Shown here: positions 53,234 to 63,411 of the stretch, piece after piece | How positions within the stretch are numbered: the stretch's first letter is position 1 | Layout: each line of letters begins with the position of its first letter | Assembly: GCA_047495785.1 (NCBI GenBank) | Contig: JBLDXI010000003.1 | Location: 2,914,001-2,978,000 of the forward strand | Length of the DNA stretch: 64,000 bases | Direction of reading: 5' to 3' | Source of the DNA: Lepidodermella squamata | Taxonomy: Eukaryota; Gastrotricha | The notes under the pieces: generated by a model | What the model saw: the letters and a program-made list of their open reading frames with translations, nothing else | The model's database searches: none | What the model was told of the DNA's origin: nothing | Position numbers and translations under genes: made by a program

Positions 53234-53401
53234 TTATTGTGGGAATTTTTTTATCTGAAAGGTTGCAAATCGCCACTTGTATCTGTTGTCGCGATATTCG
53301 ACAGAAGCATCGCCGACGTAGTCGATACAGACCAAGCCGTTGTAGCAGTGGTCGCTGTAGTGCGAGTCGATAAAGCGAAAATTGCTGGGCGATAAGTGAG
53401 A
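53234..53401 (-). other. Exon-like open segment inside element C
   Basis: Minus strand, 55 codons after an AG, with coding-like composition: FRFIDSHYSDHCYNGLVC and IDYVGDASVEYRDNRYKWRF, then TAA. Could be a captured or relic exon; no start codon or partner exon found. Confidence 0.2.
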
Positions 53402-54520
53402 CTAGTAGCCAGTCACATAGACATTTTCAACACCCAATTTCAGTATTACAAAAAATTGTGAAATTTGAAATTGAAATTTTTGGAATTTCGGAATTTACGG
53501 AACATTTTCCCATCTTTGTTGCTACTTTCCTAGTTCGACGTTTTCCCCTTTCTCATAAGTCGGCAAGCGGCATTTTCCAGTCTACGCGTGTCATGTTTTG
53601 GAAGAAAAATAGCCGAGCGGCCGACACAAGACACGAGTCGCGCCTTTTTCTCGCCGCTGGCAGCTCTGTTTCAGAGGCTGTACATACGAGCTGCGCGACC
53701 GCCCATAGTATTGATTCTGAAAATACGTTGACTCATTTTCTCGCTATTTTTCTATGTGCGGAATAGTATTCCTGTATTCCTCGAAATTGTAAGGCGCAAT
53801 TTGCAAAAAGTGAAGTTTCGAAAGAAGTTTGAGCTGGCAGTGATAAGCCACAAGCCGCACATTTACACATCTAATGCTGAGGCGCTGAAGTGTCGCTGTT
53901 GTTTGTTTACCGCTCTTGGGAGTCACCCTAGGCGCGCCTGATTTGTTTGTATAACAGCTAACGCAGCGGCGATAAACGCTCACATTGTGTTTATTTTACA
54001 TCTTGAGCAAACAGAACGCGAAAACCGAAATCGCTATTTCAGCATTTCACAAGGTGAACGTTTGGTTTCTCCGGGGAGAAAAACTCCCGTGAGAAAAAAT
54101 TCTCCAGGAGAAAACTCTGGCAGTGAAAGAGTTAACGCGTGCGCAAAGGGGAATGCGCAACTGGGAAATTTCGTGCGCAAAGGGGAATGCGCAAGTGGTA
54201 ATGCGCAAGTGGGCATGATCCGAAAAAAAGGCGAACGGCGCGGAAAAATAATGGCAATTTACGCGAATTTTCGCGAGATTTGTCAAATACAGTTTTATCA
54301 AAACCTTCAAAAATCATGGTTTTGACCGCAAAGACATTTTTCCGTTCTCAAAAGCGATCAATAATGGCTGAAAAAATGATTCATCCGTGAAGGAGTAGGT
54401 CAAACAAAAGCGATTGAGACAGAATAATTTATTTCCATCACACATTTTTCAATCTCAGTAAAAGTAAATAATTCGATATTAATTTATCATTTTTCAATCA
54501 ACTTTGATGAAAAAAAGTTT

Positions 54521-55283
54521 TTACATGGTGAACGCGACCTTCAGATCGTTTTCAACCTGCAGCGTCTTGACGTTACCAGCGGCTGTTGTAGCAGCAGCAA
54601 CAGGGGCGCGGGTCGTCGTCGGCTGAGCGGGGGCGCCAGTGGCAGGGGCGCCGGTGGCCGGGCGGGCAGTCGTCGCGCCGCCAGTCGCTGGATGACCAGT
54701 AGTAGTCGACTTCATCTGGCCGCTGGCAGAATCGCTGCAGTACTTGACGAAGACCGGCTTGCGATAACGCGGGTAGTAGCGACGGCGAGGCGACGACGAG
54801 TCATTCGACATGGACGAAACAGTGATGGCATCGCCCGACGACGTGCGGTACTTGAGCTTGCGGGGGTCGCGCTGGTGACGGCGGGGTTCGTGGCGGCGGG
54901 GTTTCGCGTGGTGGCGACGCGGCCGCTTTTCGACAGTTTCGGGCTTTTTCGGTTTCTGGGTGGTGGTCGGCTTGGGGCGGGCTGGCGCGGAGCCGCTGCT
55001 GGCTGCCGGCTTCTTCGGCTTCTGGTGGCGGCGGTGGTGGCGGTCGGCGTGGCCGGGGTGGCGACGGTGCTTTTTCATGCGATTGTCGTTGTACGCGGAA
55101 AAGTCCGAATCGCTGCCCATCTTCATGAAACCACTTCGGTTGAAATCAGGCAGACGCCCGCCGCCTCGGCCAGCTGACGTCAGAGCTTGAAAACAATCAA
55201 TTTAAAATAATTCAAAAAAATTGAAAAATTTTGTTACCGATTTGCATCAGAGCAAAAACAGCCACGGCAAGGATGATTCTCAT
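54521..55283 (-). CDS. TGP3: secreted basic protein with Thr/Gly/Ala/Pro mucin-like segment
   Basis: Exons 55238-55283 (46 nt) and 54521-55185, with a 52-bp phase-1 intron. The product is 236 aa, the same length as TGP2, with signal peptide MRIILAVAVFALMQI. It matches TGP2 along nearly its whole length: MKMGSDSDFSAYNDN, HRRHQKPKKPAASSGS, TSSGDAITVSSMSNDSSS, FVKYCSDSAS, ATGAP repeats and the tail GNVKTLQVENDLKVAF. Differences are clustered in the mucin-like part, where short indels compensate each other. Promoter TATAAAAC and ATCAATCTTCTTCC are shared with TGP2. It is inverted relative to TGP2, about 23 kb away. Confidence 0.83.
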
Positions 55284-56932
55284 TTTATTTTCGGAGGAAG
55301 TAGAAATGGAAAGCGAAAGGAAGAAGATTGATACTTGCATCAACGCTTCTCAGCTGTTTTATAGTCGATTGAAGCATAGCTATTCCGTTTCAATTTTTAA
55401 ATTTCATCATTAAGGGATGACTTAATGAGGTCATGTGATGCTTTTTCAACTGCAAGAATTTCATAAAATAATTATTCTTATAAAATTATCCTAATTACCC
55501 AATTTTCGAAGAATCCATACATTTGACACCCATCGGGTTGCATTTTTTCACAGCCATTGATTCGGAATAAATTCAAAGCGAATAAAAACATAAAGCGGTG
55601 AAAATTGACCGTCGAAACTTGTTTTGCGAAGCAGAGCCAGTGCGAAGATACCAATCCTTTATTGAACAGTCTTTTCGAGCTCCAGTTCATTTTTTATCTT
55701 TTCCCCTTAATAATATATACCGCTTGCTGCAACATTTTATTCATTATGTCAGGTAACACACCATCTTCAACCAAATAATCGCAATGTGCAATCATTTCCA
55801 CACACCAATTTATTAAGGCGGACTTTTTATTTCATAAATCCAGCATAATATTTCTCTTAAATTTTGCCATTTTGCTATTTTTCAATAGCGTGAATACTTG
55901 CCAAGGTATATAGCAGGTATAGCACCTTATCATCTGTAAGCAAGAGGCACAAAAAGTCGGCCAATTAGCCAATTTGAGGCAGAATAATAATATAACACAG
56001 CGGTTTTTCAACCTCACGCGCACTGAGATAATAAATATACGCCCTAAGCATATTTAATATCACCGTGAACCGTAAACCCACCCTACCCAAATAATTTTTT
56101 CTTATTTATCCATATTTTTGCAAGTATAAAGCCAAGGTAAGACAAGGTAAGACATCACGCAAGAAAAGGGTTCTTAATTTATTTTTAAATGTTACAAAAA
56201 TGTTACACAATTGTTTCGCTAAATTTTATGTTTCGATAAAAATTCCTCAGGAAAATTAAGAAATTCGGTAAGGTGTCCACGCAAATTTCGTTTCATTATT
56301 AAAATGGTACGTGATAAACCTGAAGAGTCAGCGGACATTTTTTATGGCCCATTAGTTTAAGAGCGAGGCCAACTTTTTTATCTCCTTTTCCGTGGCAAGG
56401 CAAGTATGTACCTATCTAAAAATTTGGCTGATAAATGCGTTTGTTCAACTGTTTCAAATAGGTGAAATTTCGTTTGTAAGCTATATTCGACGGATAATAT
56501 AGCAAACATTATATAATACAAAATTTGGCCTTATCTTTAGCCGCGCGGTACCAGCGACCGAATATGAGCGCGTTATAAGCGCACACATCATATAGTATAT
56601 AATAATGCGAAAAATATAAGGAAGGTTGGTAAACCTATATCGCCAAACGTCTAATGATAACAACACGCTGCGCTCACGTTAAATAAATTCACGTGAAAAT
56701 TTCTCGTTATATAAAATGTCATATGGTGCCGAGGTAAAAGGTGAAGCCCCCCATCTCTCTCTCCTTTTGATATGTAACATTTAGGTTTATTTGCCAACAA
56801 AGAGATGCGTTCGAACTCATCATGTTTACCTTTGTTTTACAAATAATATACACAATTTCAACGCAATAAATTTGTTCCGGTAAGTGAAATTGAGCAATAA
56901 TTTGCGAAGTTTTCACTCTTGCATATTAGGAA
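55284..56932. other. Intergenic, TGP3 promoter then nothing recognised
   Basis: TGP3 promoter near 55360. The remainder is AT-rich; short ORFs have no coding character. Confidence 0.35.
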
Positions 56933-58237
56933 ATGAAGTCGCATCTTGCCGAGCTGAAGACTTCGGCGGCATTTAATCAAATTTTTGGTCACAGCTATGC
57001 TTTCACATACTCGTCGGGAGTGGTAATTTTTTTTAATTTTTAACCAAGTTTCGAAAAATTTCTCGAAATTTTGAACAGGCGATTTCTACATTTATGATGC
57101 TTTCATCTTTCCTAACCTACATCGGCGTGTATTTCGGCACCGAAGTGATTAACATGCCTTTCACAGCGGACATTTACGCATTTTCAAAGCTGTATAAAAT
57201 GGGAAATTTATCAGCTATGGATGTCAACAATCACATTCAAGTGGCTTCTATTGTTGTTTATATCGGCTCGGCGATTTTCATGGGTTTTCTCGCTATTTTC
57301 GGTGTTTTAACCCTGGTTTGCTTGTCAAACCGCGAAAACCACATACAACGGCATAATTCGATTGTAAGTTGCCTAAATTATCGATTTTAATATTTTGAGG
57401 GCTAATATTGGACTTTTTCTAGTGTGTGGCTATGCTGTTACTTGGAATTTCAACTCACGTAGCTGTTTTTGTCTGGTCGAGAGGTGAACTACGACAGGTA
57501 AAATTAAAATAAAAAATTAATTTAATTTAACGAATAAATTCGAGAAGAATCGATTTATAATTTTATAATTTTTTTAGGTTCAAAATAGGTTGAAAATTTA
57601 AAAATGGAAAATTTAATTTTTTTTCAATTTTTTCTCTAAAATGCCCAATTTTATTAGGTCATTTTTGCTGATTGAAAATTATGATTTTATTTTTTTTTCA
57701 TTTTAGATGAAAGACGGTCGAATTGATTCAGCTTTGATGCACATTCAAGATGGAATTTTAGTTGACACCGATCACGTGCCACCGGTATTAAATGAACCTG
57801 GCAATGCCTTCACGCTTATTCAACGCCAATTTAATTGCTGCGGCGTTGTGTCACCCTATGAATGGAGCATCACGGTCGATTGGTTTCGAACAAGCTACGG
57901 CCGTCTGAACCCATGGCATGGAATATCGATATTCCCATGCGATTACCGCCCGCCTAATACCACGTGCATTCAACAAGACGGAACAAGCGCTCAGGCCGCG
58001 CTTGACTGCACCCTCGATGACCCGATGACCCTGCGTGGCTGCGGCTATACCATCGAGCGGCGCGTTGTCGACTACATCGTTCGACTGATGCGAATTTCAG
58101 TTTTCTGCATAATTTTTCAAGCATTTGAACTGCTGTGGATTCTATGCATTTGTTACAGCTTCAAAGTCCCACTATTCACGGCGAGGCGGGTGAAACATCA
58201 TAAAACAATCAGCCTCATAAACGTGCCTCAAATTTGA
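56933..58237 (+). CDS. Tetraspanin 1
   Basis: Four exons: 56933-57022, 57079-57363, 57423-57497 and 57707-58237, all phase 0. The product is 326 aa. A 25-residue N-terminus ends SYAFTYSSGV, then TM1 (STFMMLSSFLTYIGVYF), small loop, TM2 (VYIGSAIFMGFLAIFGVL), TM3 (AMLLLGISTHVAVFVW), a large extracellular loop with the tetraspanin CCG motif (QRQFNCCGVVSPYEW) and three or more further Cys including LRGCGY, and TM4 (ISVFCIIFQAFELLWILC). The usual topology and CCG signature make the family call firm, but no orthologue can be named. It is followed in tandem by a second tetraspanin with the same QRQFxCCGV core. Confidence 0.85.
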
Positions 58238-58946
58238 TCCATTTCTCATACACATTCCTTCAAAGATTTATTGCTCTAATATTTTTACTAACGAATTATT
58301 AATAATTTTTTAATAAAAAAAATGAAAAATTTAATTGTGGTAGATTTTTTTTAATTATTGAAAGGTGGCAACTAATTTAATAAGAAAAAATCGGTATTTT
58401 TTTCTTGCGAGAAGTGTTTTTTTGGGAGTAACCACCTTACCACAGCTGCTATATTATATTATATGAATACGCTTGCCAGGGCGTGTTTTATTTACCCACT
58501 CGTCCGCTCTTTTAATGAGCATGTTGTAATAGGCATAAAAATCTAAGCGGTGCTTATTGAGCCGAGACCACATGCTACGTGCTGGTGGCTGCGTGTATGG
58601 CCGTCATATACCTACCTACCTGTATGCATGTGTGTGCGTGAGGTCATATTGCACTTGAAAGCTTATAGCATAAAAAGATGCGAGATCAAAAACTGTGCTG
58701 TGGCATTTGTTTTGCTGCGTTATACTGCCTGATGCGCGCGACGTGTAGTGCCTTGCACCGAGGACCAACACGACTAAGACTGTCTATCAATAGGCTAAAC
58801 ATGGCATACGTATAAGCCGGAAGCAATCTTATTTACAACACCCAGCTTTTTAGTCGATTTTACACCGACATTAATATAAAGATTATAAGAAACCCTCCTT
58901 AATTTTTTAATTTAATTTTTTCAACGTTTTACTAGAAACATTCGCA
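58238..58946. other. Intergenic between the tetraspanins
   Basis: AT-rich 3' flank and upstream region of tetraspanin 2; no feature seen. Confidence 0.35.
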
Positions 58947-60996
58947 ATGTTACTGATGCCGAAAAATAGTTTGACGATGAACCGGTTGTTTATCAACACA
59001 TACGCCTTCACTTATTCGTCGTCTTTGGTAAGTCTCCAATTTTTTTTCTAAAATAAGCTAATTGGCACAAAATTTGAGACTTCGCTTCGACACCTTTCTA
59101 AGAACAAAAAATTAGGGACATTTAGGAGAAAGCCTTAAGGAGAAAGCCTTAACGGAAAATGGTGATAATGAATTTGAATTCCAGGGTGAATTGACAAACT
59201 ATTGTTATGGAATTAGGTCATTCCTTCAAAAATGACCTAATTTCTTCGAAAATGATCCAAAATAGCCAATATATTTTTCGTTTTTCTATTACTACCTCAT
59301 ATATTGTAAGGACTCTAAGAAAACTCAAATAAAATTGTATTTTTCAGATTTTTGTAAATTTAGCGCTAAAGTAACCTCTCAAGGTTAAGGCTTCACGCGA
59401 AATTGGGTGCTGGAACCTCAATTTTGATGAAGCATAAAAAACCGTTTAAAAAGTTGAAATAATTCTATGATGGGCTATTTTTTCAATATAAATTTGTTTG
59501 ATAGAAGGAATGTAAAAATCCTATATTTTCATCCGCTACGGTTAAAAAGATATTCCCATTTTTTTAGTCACGTGACCTTAACTGAAGTCACACCTGATTG
59601 ATTACCTCATGAACCGTGATAGCTAGGAAGCCGCTCTCAAAGAGAACTTTCATCAACGGGATGAGAAATACCAGGATAAACATTTAGATTGGCTCACAAA
59701 CACTCGTTCCCTACGATTTACACACCTGGAAGTTGTAGTCACCCTACAGAACTATTTCATACGGAGATAGTGAAAAAGCTGCCATCGAACTTGAATTTTA
59801 TAATTTTTTGTTGCAAAAGGCCATCTCAGTTGCGATGTTGCTGCTGGCCGGTGTTACCCTCATTGGCGTTCGAACCGGTGTTAAAATGATCGACACGCCG
59901 TACACGGCTGATATTCACGTGATGGCCGGGCTTTACCACGCAACAGCTAGCCGTAGTGAAATCTCAATAAAACTGCTCATCGTCTACCTGGCTTACGTCT
60001 TCGAAGCCGGAATCATCGCCAGCCTCTCGCTTATCGGCTTCTCTCGACTGTTCTGCTGCAGAAAAAACGCAAATAAAAACCCAATCCGGTACCACAACTC
60101 GGTCTACCTCGCTCTTGTGATAATAGGCGTCATGACCCACGTCGCTGTCCTTACCTGGTCTAAGACTGAAACTTACCAGCTCCAATCCGGCCGGCTGGAA
60201 CAATCGTTGATACAGCTTCAAAATCGCATTGAAACTACCCCGGACGGTCGTAATCTCAATTTTGAAGGTCAATTATTCCACGAAATTCAGCGCCAATTCG
60301 ACTGCTGCGGTGTTATTCTGCCATACGAATGGCAGGACGAAGTCACGTGGTTTAGGGTCAAATATGCCAATGTAACGAAAGGAAACCCGATTTTCCCTTG
60401 CATATCGTCCGAACAGCGCGAGGGCTGGCCTACGCGCAATTTATTTTCGGCACCTTGTCGCGATGAGGCGCCGACTGCTGATTGCACCCTTGAGGCGCCC
60501 AGGTCACTGAATGGGTGCGCCGATATGACCCAACAGCGCGGCATCGATTACCTATGCCGTCTATCCCGACTATGCGTCTTTTGCATTGCCCTACAGGTAA
60601 TTTGTCGAAAAATATTTAAAAAATCAAATTGAAAAAAAATTAAATTTTAAATTTCAACATTTTAAATTTAAGTTTTTTTTGTAATTTTTTTAAATTCAAC
60701 CAATTTAATTTTGTTATAAAATTTCTTTAATTTCAAATAATTAATTTAATAATTAATTTAATTTATTTATTTTCAAATTTTAGACTTTCGAATTTATTTG
60801 GCTGATGTGCCTCTGCCGCGCTTACAACATTTCGCTGCTGATGGGATCTATGCAGGTGATTTGTATCGAGGAAGAGGCGGATGATATCAATGCCGGTAAC
60901 AATAAGGCAGCAGAAATGCGCGACGCTTCCAGCATGACAACGTCTCTGAACGAAACTACGAGCGACAAAGCGGCCATTGTTCATTTTGCTGCATAG
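58947..60996 (+). CDS. Tetraspanin 2
   Basis: Three exons: 58947-59027, 59820-60596 and 60784-60996, all phase 0. The product is 356 aa. The N-terminus ends NTYAFTYSSSL like its neighbour. TM1 (ISVAMLLLAGVTLIGV), TM2 (LLIVYLAYVFEAGIIASLSL), TM3 (VYLALVIIGVMTHVAVLTW), large loop with QRQFDCCGVILPYEW and later Cys (PCISS, APCRDE, ADCTLE, LNGCAD), and TM4 (LCVFCIALQ/TFEFIWLMCLC) split by the last intron. A hydrophilic, acidic C-terminal tail of about 45 residues follows. The first intron (792 bp) contains the TGCTGGAACCTCA string of the dispersed repeat. Tandem duplicate of tetraspanin 1, but the second and third exons are fused into one. Confidence 0.85.
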
Positions 60997-61511
60997 AAAC
61001 AAATGAGTGTTAACTTCGCAAAACCATAAATTTAACTATTTTTTTAGTATTTTTCTGATATATATTCCGCGATGAATAAAGATTATGAGTTCACGCAAGG
61101 AAGATTTTTAGATTTTTGAATGTTTGAAAAAATATATTTATGATAGGATAAAATAAGAAAATTAAATCAACTTGAATTAGTTGTAGAAAATGTAAAATGT
61201 GTAAAGTATATTTCGCATATTTTTCGCCAGAAATAATCGATATGGAATATTATTAAACTTATAGTTTCTATCGATTTTTCGACAAAATTTTCCGATGGAA
61301 TTCGACTGCGATTCGGTCTCTTTCAGCTCTAATTATTTCGATCGTTTATTCGCCAAAAATTGAGAAATTTAAGGATAAAAATGCTGCGTATCAGGGATAA
61401 TTATTTCTTAATTGGCAAAAATCTGGTATAAAACTGACCCGAAGTTATCGAGAAAAATATCAGTAATCATCCTTATTCTATTTTTCCATTGCATCATCAA
61501 ACTCTGCGAAA
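60997..61511. other. Intergenic with KSV9 promoter
   Basis: TATAAAA at 61427-61433, about 80 bp before the KSV9 start; AATAAA for tetraspanin 2 near 61075. Confidence 0.5.
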
Positions 61512-62308
61512 ATGCGCGCTTGTCTCGCTATCGCCGCTCTCGCCCTCATTTGCATCGGTAAGAAATTGGGTCAAGTAATGACCCAATGACCCAATGAGTA
61601 ATGAAAAAAGGTCAACCTTTTTATTCCCCATCAGCGTATGCCGATGCGACGGTTAACAAGTTCGAGTCGAAGGAGCTGAACCGCCGCTACTCGAAGAAGA
61701 CCAGCCTCTCGGTTAGCCGATCGTACGAAAACAACGCAGGTTTCGCCAAGAAGGGTGGCTACGCCCCGAAGAAGCGCCACGGTGGCAAGAAGTTCGGCCG
61801 CAAGATGAACAAGCGCCGCGGATCCTTCTCCAAGTCGGTGTCCAAGTCTGTTTCCTACTCGCGGTCCGTCTCGTTCTCCGGCAACCGCAAGAACAAGCGA
61901 TTCGGTGGTCGCAAGTTCGGCAAGCACGGCAAGAACAAGTCGGTCTCCAAGTCTGTCTCCTTCTCCAGGTCCGCCTCGTTCTCGGGTGCTCGTCATGGCA
62001 AGCGCAACAACCGATTCGGTGCTCGCCGTTACGGCAAGAACCACGGCAAGAAGGGCGGCAAGTGGGGCCACAACTTCGGCAACAACTACGGCCACAATTT
62101 CCGCAACAAATGGGGCCACAAGTTCGGAAACAAGTACGGTCACAACTTCGGAAACGAATACGGGCACAATTTTGGAAATCAGTACGGCCACAATTTCGGA
62201 AACAAGTATGGCCATAATTTCGGCAACAAGTGGGGCCACAATTTCGGCGGTCACAAGGCCAACAAGGGCTCGTACTCCGTCAGCAAGTCGGTCAGCGTCT
62301 CCAACTAA
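61512..62308 (+). CDS. KSV9: long KSV-family protein with eight GHNFGN repeats
   Basis: Exons 61512-61557 (46 nt) and 61635-62308, with a 77-bp phase-1 intron containing a small CAATGACC duplication. The product is 239 aa with signal peptide MRACLAIAALALICI. It is nearly identical to KSV8 except for VYK to VNK near the start, an extra residue at RRYGKNHGKK, and eight rather than nine [KNEQ][YW]GHNFGN units. The two Ser blocks and terminal SVSKSVSVSN are conserved. Confidence 0.87.
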
Positions 62309-62673
62309 ACACCAATTTACATGGTCAAATGAACTTTTTTTGATAAGCTATATAATTTCCGAGATTGCCTTGGGAATAAAAGATATTTAATTTCCTGATG
62401 AATCATCTGCTTTTGTGCTTCTCTCGCTCACCCGAAATGATAGTTAGAATAATAGGATTTAATCTCTAATGGAACATGAAAGCTTTTGAAAAAGTGCGAT
62501 TACAACAACTTTTACAGTGACTGAAATTACGTAGCATAGGTACCGTTACAGCGGAGTTGAGAATTCATAAAAAATATGATTAGGTATAGCATTGAAAAAG
62601 CTGGGGCACCACATCTTCACTCCTCGTTCTAACAACCTCAGATTAATTTGCGATTTGCGACAGATATATATGG
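62309..62673. other. 3' flank of KSV9
   Basis: AATAAA near 62376; no other feature seen. Confidence 0.35.
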
Positions 62674-63411
62674 CGTAGGGGAATGCGCGCAACAGATGAA
62701 AGCGCGGTGCGCTAGAGGAACGCGCGTTCCGCTAGGAATCGCTTATATTCCGAAATGCGCGCTTTCCGCGGTATACTCAAACGCTACTCAAATAAGAATG
62801 CAAATGAAGTAGCAAATGCCTTCCGCTAGATGAATGCGCAACACTAAACATTTTTTTACATTTACGCGAATGAAATCAAAATTGATCAATCAAAAAACTG
62901 CCAATCAAGAGTTGGTGACATTTTTGAACTCCGGAGCTAACGGTTGTTGCATTCAATACCCAGGAAGCATTTTTTAGCCCTCCTTTCTACAGTAACACGG
63001 CCCCTTTCCACAACTCTTGGTACATTTACACAGCGTTTTTCGCGCCAGTCGAGGCTTCTTCCCGGCATATTTGCTTTCGGCATCCTTCTTGGGTCGTTTC
63101 TTGTCGACGCCGGATTGATGCTGAAACGCCGCGGTGACGGCGACCGACTTACCAAGCGGCACCCGAAAGTTCTAAAAATTTTAGGCCATCCTCTAAAATC
63201 GCGCGATTTGCGCTATAGCACACGTTTCCCACGCGTGTTCCGCTAAAATCGCGCGTGTTCCTCTAAATCGCGTGATCACCTACGAGCATTTTCAGATGAA
63301 CACGCTGTTCACCTAGGTGAAAGCGCGTTCACCTAAAAATTGCGAAAAACGCGTGTTCCGCTAGCTATTCCAGCGCAACGCGCTTTCATCTGTTGCGCGC
63401 ATTCCCCTACG
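62674..63411. mobile_element. GC-rich foldback element
   Basis: 33-bp ends are perfect inverted copies (CGTAGGGGAATGCGCGCAAC...). Arms contain many GCGCG/CGCTAG/TTCCGCTA motifs in both orientations. No clear target duplication. Holds a small Lys/Cys-rich ORF. Confidence 0.65.
62974..63162 (-). CDS. Small Lys- and Cys-rich ORF inside the foldback element
   Basis: 62 codons: a Lys-rich stretch (DKKRPKKDAESKYAGKKPR) followed by CKCTKSCGKGPCYC near the end, a compact CxC spacing like zinc-binding tails. No introns or promoter identified. It may be a captured host fragment or part of a decayed transposase. Confidence 0.3.
   Translation of the reverse strand: MPLGKSVAVTAAFQHQSGVDKKRPKKDAESKYAGKKPRLARKTLCKCTKSCGKGPCYCRKEG

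Larger units (their letters stand above)
49666..54135. mobile_element. Large TTAA-flanked element (C), piggyBac-like ends, decayed
   Basis: Body 49670-54131 with ends CTCATTGACTGCCA and, inverted, CTCTTTCACTGCCA; TTAA on both sides. Ends resemble the MITE at 23427-23929. No transposase-length ORF; nested repeats inside. Confidence 0.6.
49180..54223. repeat. Palindrome split by insertions at its central TTAA
   Basis: Arm 49180-49271 (CGGATCATGCCCACTTGCGC ... GCGCACGCGTTAA) is inverted at 54132-54223. Joined at TTAA they would make one near-perfect palindrome of about 180 bp. Everything between is inserted sequence. Confidence 0.75.

Noticed and set aside
49670-54131. Active piggyBac transposon
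   Set aside because: The TTAA target and ends fit, but no transposase-length ORF or DDD motif region is visible.
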